Of a stretch of 37,074 bases of DNA, positions 1 to 7,877 are shown in pieces. The position numbers and the translations under genes were made by a program. Position 1 is the first letter of the stretch; each line of letters starts with the position of its first letter. The notes below the pieces were generated by a model. The model did not search any database. It saw only the letters and a list, made by a program, of their open reading frames with translations, and was not told where the DNA came from. The stretch is from Candidatus Bathyarchaeota archaeon (GTDB lineage Archaea > Thermoproteota > Bathyarchaeia > TCS64), in assembly GCA_018396695.1 (NCBI GenBank), contig JAGTQU010000018.1, positions 1 through 37,074 on the forward strand, written 5' to 3'.

Positions 1-2
1 GG

Positions 3-110
3 AAAACCGTCAAGATAAGCATGAAGCAGAGGCAGATATGGGCGAGGGTCGCCGCATACATCGCCCAGATCATGAACAGCGTAGCCGAAGGCTTCGACGA
101 GAGAGCCTAG
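3..110 (+). CDS. C-terminal end of an unrecognised protein (partial at window edge)
   Basis: This is an open frame entering from the left edge and ending at a TAG at 108-110. The 35 visible residues are basic and helical-looking (KQRQIWARVAAYIAQIMNSV) and end in GFDERA. I do not recognise the family. After the stop, a neighbouring frame continues with protein-like codons (LEKIKSLYQNTLE) to a TAG at 146-148. One missing base near 107 would join the two into a slightly longer C-terminus. That reading is inference, though it resembles the other frame breaks in this window. Confidence 0.4.
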   Translation, partial: KTVKISMKQRQIWARVAAYIAQIMNSVAEGFDERA

Positions 111-148
111 AGAAGATTAAGAGCTTATACCAAAATACCCTCGAGTAG

Positions 149-478
149 GTACAAACAGCGAAGTAAACCTGAGCATAGGACCCATCCTTCACATCCACTA
201 TGACAAGCCCCTGTCCTAGGCGATCAACGCCGAGAGATACGAATTCGCGAAAACGGGCAGGATCCACTTCAACTATCCAGCCGAGACTCATGACAACAGG
301 CTCTAGAGCATAGCCCTAGCAATAAACACCAACACAGAAGAAAACCACAGCACTACCGGAGATACGGTAGTGCTGAAATGAAAGATCCGATTTTTTCCTT
401 GATCCTATTGGAGAATAGGTAGGTGAAGCTGTCGACAATATTAAAATAGGATGAAAGTGTTACAATGCTAGGAAGGCT
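149..478. other. Intergenic stretch without a convincing gene
   Basis: About 330 bases hold no gene I can defend. A 73-codon minus-strand frame (291 to 70) begins with ATG, but it overlaps the end of the preceding plus-strand gene and lacks a ribosome-binding site. A plus-strand frame around 160-300 also has protein-like codons but is interrupted by TAG near 217. The region could contain gene debris. A perfect inverted repeat at 349-374 and a TATA-like stretch near 436-447 (upstream of the prephenate dehydrogenase) are the only other features seen. Confidence 0.4.
349..374. other. Perfect 10-bp inverted repeat (hairpin)
   Basis: AGCACTACCG (349-358) and CGGTAGTGCT (365-374) are perfectly complementary around a six-base loop, gagata. 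No T-run follows on the plus strand, so it does not look like a simple terminator. It lies about 100 nt upstream of the prephenate dehydrogenase start and could be an operator or an RNA stem. Confidence 0.5.
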
Positions 479-1367
479 ATGAAGATAGGTGTGATAGGTA
501 CAGGGAAAATGGGGGAGCGTCTTTACAAGGTTTTTTAACGCGCTAGGACACTCCCTAATGCTTTTCGATGTTGAAGTTTCGAAGGCGAAGACGATCGCTG
601 AAAAGTTTGGGGCAGCCCCCTTCAACTCTATAACGCAAATAGCGTGTGAAGCCGACTTGATTTTCCTCTGCACGCCGATAAAGGAGACTCCTAAAGTGAT
701 TAGAAGCATCATCCCACATATGAAAGACGGCTCGATCCTATGCGAGATCGCATCTCTGAAATTGAAAGTTATAGAGGCTTTGAAAACCTGTTCCGCTCAA
801 AATGTTCAGCCAGTTTCAATTCATCCGATGTTTGGACCAGATGTTGAACGGATAGAGGGCCAGACGATCATCCTAGTGCCAGTATTAAAACCGGAAAATG
901 AGTTGAATATAACGAGAAAACTATTCCCCGACAACGAGTTCATAATCGTAGATGCGGAGTCGCATGATTCCTACATGGCAGCCATACTGTCTTTATCCTA
1001 CTTCGTGAACTTGGCGTTCGCGAAAAGCATTCAAACAATGGATTTTAAATTACTCAGAAGACTAGCTGGGTCAACTTTCACCGTACAATTTGCTTTAGCT
1101 CAAAGCGTTCTAGACGAGTCTTCAGAACTAGTAGAGTCCATCATCAACGAAAACCCTTATGCTAAAGATATGATAAACAGGTTTATAGACGAGTCTAAGC
1201 ATCTTAGAAGGGTTTTGAAGAAGTATCCAGAAGGGTTCAAAGCCCTATGCAAGGATCTCCAAGCAACTATGAATCTTGAGGATGAGGGGAGAAGAATACG
1301 TAGAGAACTGTTCAAAGCCTTAAGAAATAGGAGGACAGAATGTTTCAAAGATGATTCGAGTCTCTGA
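479..1367 (+). CDS. tyrA: Prephenate dehydrogenase (TyrA family), frameshifted near the 5' end
   Basis: This is a predicted NAD(P)-dependent prephenate dehydrogenase of tyrosine biosynthesis. The ATG at 479, with AGGAAGG just upstream, opens MKIGVIGTGKMGERLYKVF with the Rossmann glycine motif GVIGTGKMG. It then hits TAA at 536-538 after a run of six T. The frame one base further on reads NALGHSLMLFDVEVSKAK and runs to TGA at 1367. It carries the TyrA hallmark SIHPMFGPD and the helical HDSYMAAILSLSYFVNLAFA stretch typical of the dimerisation domain. Removing one T from 531-536 restores a single protein of about 295 residues, shorter than fused TyrA enzymes and close to small archaeal ones. The break may be an indel, an assembly error or a +1 frameshift site. 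Family assignment is strong; whether the gene is functional is open. Confidence 0.8.
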
Positions 1368-1515
1368 CCGAATAGGTTGAGTTTATAATGATTCTCTCCA
1401 TGATAAATTAAAGGATTGACGAGATAATTCGCATTCATGGAGAGATAGATGATACAATCCTCAATATTCACTAAAAATTTTTAAGCAATATATACTACAT
1501 ATATCTTGGAAAAAG

Positions 1516-2841
1516 GTGAAAAATTTGGAACAGAAATCATTAACACTAGTAATAGTGATGCTCGTAGTAGGTCTAGCAATCGGTGGAGGCTTAGGATACG
1601 TAATGGCGCCAACGAAAGAGGTTGTGAAAGAAGTGCAAGTAACTGTTACCAAAAACCCATTAAAGGATGCGACTCTTAAGATTGGAGACATTGTAGCAAG
1701 CACTGCGGGATTGGAGACTGAGAAACCTCTAATAGATAAGATAATGGTTCCAGATCTGAACGAATACGTTTCAGCTTTAGGTTTCGGAATGAAGGTGCAG
1801 ATCCTGCTTGACGATGCCCAGTCTCAGCCTTCAATACACCTTGAGAAGGTCCAGTCCTTCAAGTCGCAAGGCATAACTCAGATAATGGGTGGTAGATGGT
1901 CTTCACAGGCGCAGGGATCCATCTCCTACATGAATGAGAACAACATGATACTAGTTAGCTCAAGTTCCACATCCCCCTTGCTGAAACAAAAGGATAACCT
2001 CTTCAGAATATGCCCAACAGACCTTGTCCAGGCTCCGGCAAACGCCGAGATGATGAAGACTTGGGGAATTAAGGGTGTAATAATCTTCATGCGCATCGAC
2101 CCATGGGGTGAAGGACTATACCAGGTTATCGTGCCAGCCCTTCAAGAACGAGGCATAGAGCTGATAGACGCAATCAAGTACGCGCCTGAGACCACGGACT
2201 TCAGCAGCTACCTGCAGAAACTTGAAGACGATGTGAAGGCAGGAGTCGCCAAATATGGCGACAAGAAGTACGTCGCCGTACAGATCTTCAGCTTTGACGA
2301 GCAGATAACGTTCCTAACAGCTGCTGAAAGCTATCCAACAATCAAGGACATAATATGGTTCAGCACTGAGAGCGGAGGCAGAGACCAGAGATACATCAAT
2401 GAGATCGGTGAGCCACTAGTTGCTAAGAGGATGTTCAGCTCCTATATGGGGGTCGCTGAAACATCATGGAAGTTCATAAACCTTGATAGAAGATTCTTGG
2501 CTGAGACGGCACAAACTGCAGGGTTCTACACTGGTACCACTCACGATGGATTATGGTTGATGGTACTCTCCACCCTTGAGGCTGGAAGCACAGATGCTAA
2601 GGATGTCATACCAATATTCATAAACGTAGCTGCAAACTACTTCGGCGCCACAGGCTGGTGCGACCTAGACGAGTTTGGAGATAGGAAGGCTCAGGTATTC
2701 GACATTTGGGGATACTATAAGGATACGGATGGAACAGTCAAATTCAGAAAATATGGCGAATACGACGGTCGTGTGATACAAGTCAAATGGGACGACGCGG
2801 CTCTCGCGGCAGTAGGCTTACAGAGACCAGCGTTAGGCTAA
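1516..2841 (+). CDS. ABC transporter substrate-binding protein, branched-chain amino-acid type (LivK-like)
   Basis: This is a 441-residue periplasmic-binding-protein type I protein that would capture substrate outside the membrane for the LivH/LivM-like permeases downstream. An N-terminal hydrophobic segment (LTLVIVMLVVGLAIGGGLGY) acts as signal or membrane anchor. It is followed by a charged linker (KEVVKEVQVTVTKNP) and a two-lobed Leu/Ile/Val-binding fold with the usual early patch ITQIMGGRWSSQAQ and SSSSTSPLL. The frame can start at GTG 1516, but AGGTGA at 1514-1519 sits six bases before an in-frame TTG at 1525, which is equally likely. A T6 run at 2858-2863 and a fresh TATA-like box before the permeases suggest separate transcription. 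The substrate is inferred from family only. Confidence 0.88.
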   Translation: MKNLEQKSLTLVIVMLVVGLAIGGGLGYVMAPTKEVVKEVQVTVTKNPLKDATLKIGDIVASTAGLETEKPLIDKIMVPDLNEYVSALGFGMKVQILLDDAQSQPSIHLEKVQSFKSQGITQIMGGRWSSQAQGSISYMNENNMILVSSSSTSPLLKQKDNLFRICPTDLVQAPANAEMMKTWGIKGVIIFMRIDPWGEGLYQVIVPALQERGIELIDAIKYAPETTDFSSYLQKLEDDVKAGVAKYGDKKYVAVQIFSFDEQITFLTAAESYPTIKDIIWFSTESGGRDQRYINEIGEPLVAKRMFSSYMGVAETSWKFINLDRRFLAETAQTAGFYTGTTHDGLWLMVLSTLEAGSTDAKDVIPIFINVAANYFGATGWCDLDEFGDRKAQVFDIWGYYKDTDGTVKFRKYGEYDGRVIQVKWDDAALAAVGLQRPALG

Positions 2842-2857
2842 AACTCATATTATCCTA

Positions 2858-2863
2858 TTTTTT
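2858..2863 (+). terminator. T-run terminator candidate after the binding-protein gene
   Basis: Six consecutive T follow the stop of the binding-protein gene by about 17 nt. Archaeal termination commonly uses oligo-T without a hairpin. The next gene has its own TATA-like element, which fits termination here. Confidence 0.4.
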
Positions 2864-2963
2864 CTCATCTTAATGTTGTGGTTAAAGAATATTCTACATT
2901 CAAGTCTCTATTTTTAAATCAATAGAAAAAGCTTCTTTTACATCCCTAAACCTCTAAACAACC

Positions 2964-2976
2964 AAAAATATTAATA
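2964..2976 (+). promoter_or_regulatory. TATA-like promoter of the permease genes
   Basis: An A/T-rich box (aaaaatattaata) lies about 30-35 nt upstream of the ATG at 3004, and there is no Shine-Dalgarno sequence before that ATG. The distance fits an archaeal TATA box driving a leaderless or nearly leaderless mRNA. Confidence 0.4.
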
Positions 2977-3003
2977 CTCTTAGATGCTCCCATATTTTTA
3001 CAA

Positions 3004-3966
3004 ATGGAAATATCAGCGATCTATATATCAACGGTGGTATACTCCTCTCTAATAACAGTCCTCAGCATAGGGTTCACATTGACATATCTAACTGCTAAAA
3101 TTCCAAACTTCGCTCACGGGACGTATGCGGGCATAGGAATCTACATCACCTTCAGTCTGACGAGGCTGATGGGGCTTTCTCCCTATGTGAGCATCCCCAT
3201 AGCCTTCCTGTTCGGCGGAGCCCTCAGCATGCTAATTTTTATTCTCGTCATAGGCACTCTGCAGAAGATAGGTGGAGGAGCGATAGTCTTGACAATCTCG
3301 ACCCTCGCCATCCAGATATTCATGACCGCTGCAATAGGAATCTATGCTTTCTGGGTTCTGCTAACCTTCCATACATATACACAACCCTTTATCCTGAGGG
3401 ATAACGATATACAGATAAGCGGATTGCCTGGGGTATTCCCCTTTGCATTAATCTTCTGCATCGCAACAGTAATAGTCCTCCACTTCCTCTTAACCAAAAC
3501 TAACATGGGAATAGCTATGAGAGCGACAGCTGAAGATCCTTCTCTAGCATCGGTCCTAGGGATAAACATTTACAGGGTTCAGCTATTCTCTTGGTTCCTA
3601 ACAGGAGGATTAGCATGCCTTGCAGGGTCACTCCTTCCACTTTGGTTCTCCTCCAGCCCGATAACAGGGTCAGGAATGATAACAAGCATCATGGCAGGCA
3701 GTCTGCTGGGAGGCTTGGACAATATCTACGGAGCCATCTTCGGAGGGTTCGTCGTAGGCACCTCAGAGCAGCTTCTAACCTACATGCTAGTCGGCTTATT
3801 CGGGAACTATATAGGCGAATATAGACCCTTAATCCCCATGATAATCCTGATAATCGTCCTCATATTCGAACCTCGAGGGCTGAACGGTGTATACGAAAGA
3901 TGGCAAGTGCGGAAGATAAGCAAAGCTAGGGTTGTTGAGAAGTCTAACGCCCAGGAGGGTGCTTAA
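3004..3966 (+). CDS. livH: Branched-chain amino-acid type ABC permease (LivH-like)
   Basis: This is a 320-residue polytopic membrane protein of the LivH permease family, one half of the transmembrane channel of the importer. It has about eight hydrophobic segments. Family hallmarks include IPNFAHGTYAGIGIY near residues 34-48, the cytoplasmic coupling loop around MGIAMRATAEDPSLASVLGI, and the C-terminal IFGGFVVGTSEQLL and LIFEPRGL. The ATG at 3004 has no ribosome-binding site and lies close downstream of a TATA-like box, so translation is probably leaderless. It is separated from the second permease by a single base and is presumably co-transcribed with it. Confidence 0.9.
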   Translation: MEISAIYISTVVYSSLITVLSIGFTLTYLTAKIPNFAHGTYAGIGIYITFSLTRLMGLSPYVSIPIAFLFGGALSMLIFILVIGTLQKIGGGAIVLTISTLAIQIFMTAAIGIYAFWVLLTFHTYTQPFILRDNDIQISGLPGVFPFALIFCIATVIVLHFLLTKTNMGIAMRATAEDPSLASVLGINIYRVQLFSWFLTGGLACLAGSLLPLWFSSSPITGSGMITSIMAGSLLGGLDNIYGAIFGGFVVGTSEQLLTYMLVGLFGNYIGEYRPLIPMIILIIVLIFEPRGLNGVYERWQVRKISKARVVEKSNAQEGA

Positions 3967-3967
3967 A

Positions 3968-5143
3968 ATGATTGGAATCTTAGGAAACTTGGTTTCAGAG
4001 ATTACCGGTCCAAGCAGGCTTATAATAGACATAGCGATGTTCTTCGGTCTTCAGGTAATCGTAGCTATGGCTTTGAACTTCCAATACGGTAATGCAGGGG
4101 TTCCTAATATGGGCTGCGCGTTCCAAGTCATCACGGGAGCCTTCACAGTCTCCGCTATAACTACACGACTAGCCTTCTGGTTTGCAGAGCAGGCAGGCAT
4201 CCAGCTTCTACCATATAATACAGGTCAACTCTGGATGTGGAACAGCAATAACAACGTCTTCACAACAAACAAGTTTCTAGCACCGAATGCAGGCTTAAGC
4301 ATCTCACTTCTACTCTTCTCTCTAGCTGTCTCGTTAGTTCTAGGGGCGCTGATAGGTTACGTCATATCTCTCCCCGCGATCAGGCTTAGGGCAACCTACC
4401 TTATTATAGTGCTAATAGCTTTAGCGGACGCATCACAGATATTCGGCAGAAACGTACTAGAGATATGCGGTGGCCCTCTCGGAATGTACGTGCCAAATGT
4501 CTTCGGATGGTACCCAGGTGATAGAAGCTTGATAACGGCTATCGTCACCATGACTATTGGGCTCATCTCATTCTTTATCTTCAGAACGATGCTGAACTCT
4601 CCTTACGGGAGACTCATGAGGGCGATAAGGGAGAACGAGGTCACGGTTGGCAGCGTAGGCAAGAACGTTACAGGGATCAGGAGAAACGTTCTAATGTTCG
4701 CTTCAGGCATAACCGCTCTAGTCGGCGTCCTAAACGCCTTCTACGCCTCCTTCGTCGTTGAAGGAGCGTACCAGAGAGCCTATTGGACTTATTGGCCTTG
4801 GCTGATGTTAATCTTGGGTGGACCAGGAAACAATGCAGGGACTTTCATCGGGACAGCAGCCATCATCGCTCTTAGGCGAATCATCATAGTCTACAAATTC
4901 AATATCGAGAGCCTTATCTTCTTCCCCATCTCCTACTTTGAAGAGATCCTCCTCGGAGTACTACTGATAGTCGTCATGATCTTCAGGCCGAGCGGACTTA
5001 TTCCTGAGAAGCTCCTATACATACCAGGGCTCAACTATAGTAAGTTAGTGCGAGAGGAGGTTAAAGTGGACTGGAGGGCAGCTACCAAGGCTAGAAAAGG
5101 CAAGTCGAGATTCTCCTTCAGGAGGAAGGAGGAGGAAGAGTAA
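3968..5143 (+). CDS. livM: Branched-chain amino-acid type ABC permease (LivM-like)
   Basis: This is a 391-residue permease, the LivM partner of the preceding LivH-like protein. It contains the family signature [20 protein letters not shown], the core [19 protein letters not shown], and the coupling-loop stretch [23 protein letters not shown]. It ends in a basic tail rich in Lys/Arg/Glu. The start at ATG 3968 is chosen because GGAGGGTG at 3954-3961 is a strong ribosome-binding site with suitable spacing; an upstream TTG in frame would overlap livH. Its stop TAA (5141-5143) overlaps the ATG of a small membrane-protein gene. No LivG/LivF ATPase genes follow, so the ATPases must be encoded elsewhere. 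Confidence 0.9.
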   Translation: MIGILGNLVSEITGPSRLIIDIAMFFGLQVIVAMALNFQYGNAGVPNMGCAFQVITGAFTVSAITTRLAFWFAEQAGIQLLPYNTGQLWMWNSNNNVFTTNKFLAPNAGLSISLLLFSLAVSLVLGALIGYVISLPAIRLRATYLIIVLIALADASQIFGRNVLEICGGPLGMYVPNVFGWYPGDRSLITAIVTMTIGLISFFIFRTMLNSPYGRLMRAIRENEVTVGSVGKNVTGIRRNVLMFASGITALVGVLNAFYASFVVEGAYQRAYWTYWPWLMLILGGPGNNAGTFIGTAAIIALRRIIIVYKFNIESLIFFPISYFEEILLGVLLIVVMIFRPSGLIPEKLLYIPGLNYSKLVREEVKVDWRAATKARKGKSRFSFRRKEEEE

Positions 5144-5271
5144 TGGACTATGATTCAATACTATTCTGGATTCTAATAGTGCTATGGGTTACCATGCCTG
5201 CGTTCATCATCTTCGAAGAGATCAGAGAGCGTAAAGCCCTCGCGAAAGACAGGCAAGCTGAAGCATCTTGA
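5143..5271 (+). CDS. 42-residue single-span membrane protein coupled to livM
   Basis: A short frame starts with ATG at 5143, sharing its A with the livM stop codon, and ends at TGA 5269-5271. Its product has a short acidic start (MDYDS), one hydrophobic segment ([19 protein letters not shown]) and a charged tail ([18 protein letters not shown]), the pattern of a single-span membrane peptide with a cytoplasmic tail. The GGAGG-rich end of livM gives it a ribosome-binding site, and the overlap implies translational coupling. The family is not recognised. A role as a small accessory subunit of the transporter is inference from position and topology. Confidence 0.65.
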   Translation: MDYDSILFWILIVLWVTMPAFIIFEEIRERKALAKDRQAEAS

Positions 5272-5293
5272 GACCTAAAAGCCTTTCAATCAC

Positions 5294-5300
5294 TTTTTTT
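5294..5300 (+). terminator. T7 run, terminator candidate of the permease operon
   Basis: Seven T followed by CTTT occur about 23 nt after the stop of the small membrane-protein gene, just before the convergent minus-strand gene. This is typical of an archaeal oligo-T terminator. Confidence 0.5.
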
Positions 5301-5345
5301 CTTTAAGATGTGTGGACTCTATATTATAGAAAGATAGCATCTTTT

Positions 5346-5351
5346 AAAAAA
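5346..5351 (-). terminator. T6 run on the minus strand after the convergent gene
   Basis: The plus strand shows six A, which gives T6 on the minus strand about 14 nt after the stop of the 121-residue hypothetical gene. Together with the T7 run at 5294-5300 it forms a back-to-back terminator pair. Confidence 0.4.
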
Positions 5352-5364
5352 TAATTAGATAGGT

Positions 5365-5730
5365 TCACCCAGTCTTTAAGGTATAATAACATCCTAAGCT
5401 GCTGAGGGCTTTATCGATCTTTTCTATCAGCATCTCAATCTGCTTTTTAGATGGTTTCTCCCTCCATTCGAAGAAAAAGTCATTTTCTCCCAGCATGTCA
5501 TGAGCTTGGCTTATGAGTTTCGCTGGCTCATAGCATTCAACATAGGTCTTCTCAAGATTCTTGAGATAAGAATCCCAATCCTTCTGCTCACCTAAAGCTC
5601 TAGGATACGGTATACACTTGTGGCTAAAGGTTATCTCTGCAGCCTTATTCATCTCCACGGCTACACCCTCTAGAGCCTTCAAAGCTTTAAGTACGGGTGG
5701 TCCATAGATTTTCACGTAACTTCTAACCAA
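5365..5730 (-). CDS. Hypothetical protein, 121 residues, helical
   Basis: I do not recognise the family. The product is soluble and mostly helical by composition, with charged amphipathic stretches (PSKKQIEMLIEKIDKALSSL near the C-terminus), scattered aromatic residues and four Cys/His-containing positions that do not form an obvious metal site. The frame opens at TTG 5730 with no clear ribosome-binding site; an in-frame GTG about 15 bases in is an alternative start. It stands alone between the convergent transporter operon and the nop10 end of the information-processing operon. It could be a standalone lineage-specific gene. Confidence 0.55.
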   Translation of the reverse strand: MVRSYVKIYGPPVLKALKALEGVAVEMNKAAEITFSHKCIPYPRALGEQKDWDSYLKNLEKTYVECYEPAKLISQAHDMLGENDFFFEWREKPSKKQIEMLIEKIDKALSSLGCYYTLKTG

Positions 5731-5836
5731 TCTAGTTCACAATAAAGGATCATGGAAGATAAGAGATAAGTTTTATGTAAGATTCCCCTTTTAATCTATG
5801 CGAAAATCCTTTTTTTTTGCGTGTAATAGGTGATTC

Positions 5837-6025
5837 TTACCCTATTTCAGACTCTTCTTCATCCTTTTTCAATACTCTTCGCATGAGCAATTTATACTTG
5901 CCATATTTATCATCCAAGGAGAATTTAGCAGGGTGCGGGATCTTCACAGGCCCGTCGCAGATCGGGCAAACCTGCTTCAGAGTATATCTGTCGCATCTTT
6001 TACAGTATCTTAAAAGCCAGACCAT
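5837..6025 (-). CDS. nop10: H/ACA RNP component Nop10
   Basis: This is a 62-residue archaeal Nop10, the small zinc-ribbon protein that binds Cbf5 in H/ACA guide RNPs making pseudouridine in rRNA. The sequence shows the two Cys pairs (YCKRC near residues 7-11 and CPIC near 20-23), the central PHPAKFSLDDKYGKYK block that wraps around Cbf5, and a short acidic tail. Length matches the family. It is the last gene of the operon and lies 22 bases after aIF2-alpha, the classic archaeal arrangement. The PAC2-family gene that often follows is absent. Confidence 0.95.
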   Translation of the reverse strand: MVWLLRYCKRCDRYTLKQVCPICDGPVKIPHPAKFSLDDKYGKYKLLMRRVLKKDEEESEIG

Positions 6026-6047
6026 GGGAGCCCTCAGGCGTTAGGAT

Positions 6048-6845
6048 TCACTCCCTCTTGAAGGAGAATCTGCCATCATGGCTTGACCAAGAGGTTTGCA
6101 CCGTCTCCACGATACTCTCTAGGACGGATTCAGCCTTCTTGTAATCTGCAGAAGTCACTTCAATCCGATATTTTGGAGCCCCAAGCATGTATAGGTTCAC
6201 CTCAGCCTCACTATTTTCGCCTAATTCCTTCGCCTCCGCTAGAACTTTTTTGATCGCTTCTATGCCTCTAGGCTCCATCGAAGTTATCTCGAATGTGCCG
6301 TAGATCGTCACACCTTTAGTAATGATCTTCTCGCGGGCTATCTCCGCTAAGACTTGGGCTGTCCCCTCCAACAATCCCGCATCAACAAGGGCTCTCGCTC
6401 CCTTCTTAACTGACTCTTCTAACCCTGAATATATGCTCCCAAACCTCTCTTCAAGCTTAGGAGCAACCTCTCTGTAAAGTTCGAGCTCGTTGACTTTGAG
6501 GATGCTAGCGGCCGCTTTAATCAGCATCTCAGCTCTACGGTTCTTCTTCCACTCCTCTATCTTCTTACGTTGCTCATCCCTGGAGACGCGCCTCAGGGAG
6601 AGGTCAATCTGCCTTCGAGCCGGGTCGACTCGGAGAACCTGTAGGACAACCTTCTGCCCCTCGCGGACGTAGTTACGTATGTTCCTCACCCATGTTGAAG
6701 AGATCTCGGAGATGTGTAAGAAACCCTCCTTAGAAGGGTACTCATCAAGGGAGACGTAAGCACCATAACTCTCTAGACTCTTCACTGTGGCGACGACGAG
6801 GTTTCCGACTTGGGGCCAGATCTCCTGCTGAAACACTAAGATCAC
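6048..6845 (-). CDS. Translation initiation factor aIF2 subunit alpha
   Basis: This is a 265-residue alpha subunit of the heterotrimeric factor that delivers initiator tRNA to the ribosome. The N-terminal S1 domain (about 10-85) contains the family stretch WPQVGNLVVATVKSLESYGA, then KEGFLHISEIS and VRVDPARRQIDLSLRRV-like strands. It is followed by the helical domain and a C-terminal alpha/beta domain with the GTFEITSMEPRGIEAIKKVL region. The GTG at 6845 overlaps the S27e stop (GTGA), indicating translational coupling; a second GTG three codons later aligns slightly better with relatives. It sits between rps27e and nop10, as in most archaea. Confidence 0.95.
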   Translation of the reverse strand: MILVFQQEIWPQVGNLVVATVKSLESYGAYVSLDEYPSKEGFLHISEISSTWVRNIRNYVREGQKVVLQVLRVDPARRQIDLSLRRVSRDEQRKKIEEWKKNRRAEMLIKAAASILKVNELELYREVAPKLEERFGSIYSGLEESVKKGARALVDAGLLEGTAQVLAEIAREKIITKGVTIYGTFEITSMEPRGIEAIKKVLAEAKELGENSEAEVNLYMLGAPKYRIEVTSADYKKAESVLESIVETVQTSWSSHDGRFSFKRE

Positions 6846-7039
6846 CCTAGAACCGAGATTATCGAGCCTTTAATAATCGCCTTCCCACCTGTTGGAATCG
6901 CAAGGTCTTCCCCGCATGTTCTACATTTAACCAGATGAGTCGAGTGGCTGTAAACTATCTGTTCACCCTCGCATTTACCACACTTTACTTTTAAGAATCT
7001 TGACGAAGGCCTGGGAATGAGGGCTTCCCAATCTGACAA
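6842..7039 (-). CDS. rps27e: 30S ribosomal protein S27e
   Basis: This is a 65-residue small-subunit ribosomal protein with a C4 zinc ribbon: CGKC (20-23) and CRTC (39-42). The SRFLKVKC and PTGGKAIIKG blocks are conserved in the family. A longer frame begins at 7108, but the start is placed at TTG 7039 because GGAGGTGG lies about seven bases upstream, because the resulting 65 residues match family length, and because the longer version would read through L44e codons. Only two bases separate it from the L44e stop. Confidence 0.93.
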   Translation of the reverse strand: MSDWEALIPRPSSRFLKVKCGKCEGEQIVYSHSTHLVKCRTCGEDLAIPTGGKAIIKGSIISVLG

Positions 7040-7041
7040 GA

Positions 7042-7317
7042 CTAGACCACCTCCGCCTTCTTGAGCCTGATACCCTTCCTCTGCATCATGTAGTTGCACT
7101 CCTTGCAACTGAGCTTCAAACTCTGCTTCTTTGTGGTCTTAGCCTGATTGTGTTGGAGGGGGAACTTCTGACCGCCATAGCCTTTCTTCCTCTCAGCCTG
7201 CCTCCTCTCACCTAGCTTCGAACCTCTTCGTTTCCCTGCCTTGTACAGAGTGATCGTGAACTCTCTATGCGTCTTGCATTTCGGGCAGTACGTTGTTAAC
7301 GTTTTTGGAATCTTCAT
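7042..7317 (-). CDS. rpl44e: 50S ribosomal protein L44e
   Basis: This is a 91-residue large-subunit protein of the L44e/eL42 family. It has the two zinc-binding pairs CPKC (about 11-14) and CKEC (about 75-78), a very basic middle (KRRGSKLGERRQAERKKGYG), and the GGQKFPLQ block that contacts the E-site tRNA region. Its ATG lies within four bases of the end of the GINS gene, and S27e follows two bases later, so the whole set is tightly coupled. Confidence 0.95.
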   Translation of the reverse strand: MKIPKTLTTYCPKCKTHREFTITLYKAGKRRGSKLGERRQAERKKGYGGQKFPLQHNQAKTTKKQSLKLSCKECNYMMQRKGIRLKKAEVV

Positions 7318-7877
7318 TCTGGGACCACTATCTCCTTAGCTATTCCCCGCCTTATTAGGTTTTCAGCGTTTTCAGCCGGGAGTGATGCTACGTCCTCAGG
7401 TTGGAATGGGCCATACGTTTTCATATCTATGCCTATGATCGCTGGAAGCGGCTCCATGAACCTCACCACCTTAAACCTCGAGGCTTTAGACTCAACCCCT
7501 ATCCGAGTGGGGTATCCCATTAATATGTTTTTCACCCATTCAGAGTGTTCCCGCAGTATACGCTTCAACTCCGCCTGCAGTTTCCTCTCCTCTGGTGTAA
7601 GCGAGGAAGCTTCTACCGTTTTCCCTTCGAGTTCAGTGTTCAAGATCTTCCTTAACCTGATTCGGGCGAGGTCTTCCAGCATCTGCTCGGCATTCTCTTT
7701 CTCCTTCTCGGATATCCTCCGCTTCATAGACCCCTTCTCGAGCATCCTAGTCTGCCCCCTCAGCTTCGAAGCATACTCTCCCATCTCAGCATAGAAAGAC
7801 TCTGGCAGAGTCTGGATGTCTACGGTGGAGCTCTCCCTCTCCCAAGCCTCGAAAAGCTTATCGTACAGCCCTGTCAA
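7314..7877 (-). CDS. GINS replication complex subunit (Gins51-like)
   Basis: This is a 187-residue GINS protein, part of the CMG replicative helicase with MCM and Cdc45/RecJ. It has the Gins51 domain order: a helical A domain first (YDKLFEAWERE, LPESFYAEMGEYASKL, long charged helices to about residue 120), then a small beta-rich B domain (FMEPLPAIIGIDMKTYGPFQ, ENLIRRGIAKEI). TTG at 7877 overlaps the priS stop codon (TTGA) with a G-rich ribosome-binding region just upstream. Linkage to primase genes is typical in archaea and supports a replisome role. Telling Gins51 from Gins23 rests on domain order only. Confidence 0.88.
   Translation of the reverse strand: MTGLYDKLFEAWERESSTVDIQTLPESFYAEMGEYASKLRGQTRMLEKGSMKRRISEKEKENAEQMLEDLARIRLRKILNTELEGKTVEASSLTPEERKLQAELKRILREHSEWVKNILMGYPTRIGVESKASRFKVVRFMEPLPAIIGIDMKTYGPFQPEDVASLPAENAENLIRRGIAKEIVVPE

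Noticed and set aside
70-291. A 73-codon minus-strand frame near the left edge
   Set aside because: It overlaps the end of a plus-strand gene, has no ribosome-binding site, and the opposite strand has equally protein-like codons.
7429-7794. A 121-codon plus-strand frame inside the GINS gene
   Set aside because: It is a shadow of the GINS coding strand: Ser-rich translation, no start signal, and the minus-strand product has a clear family.
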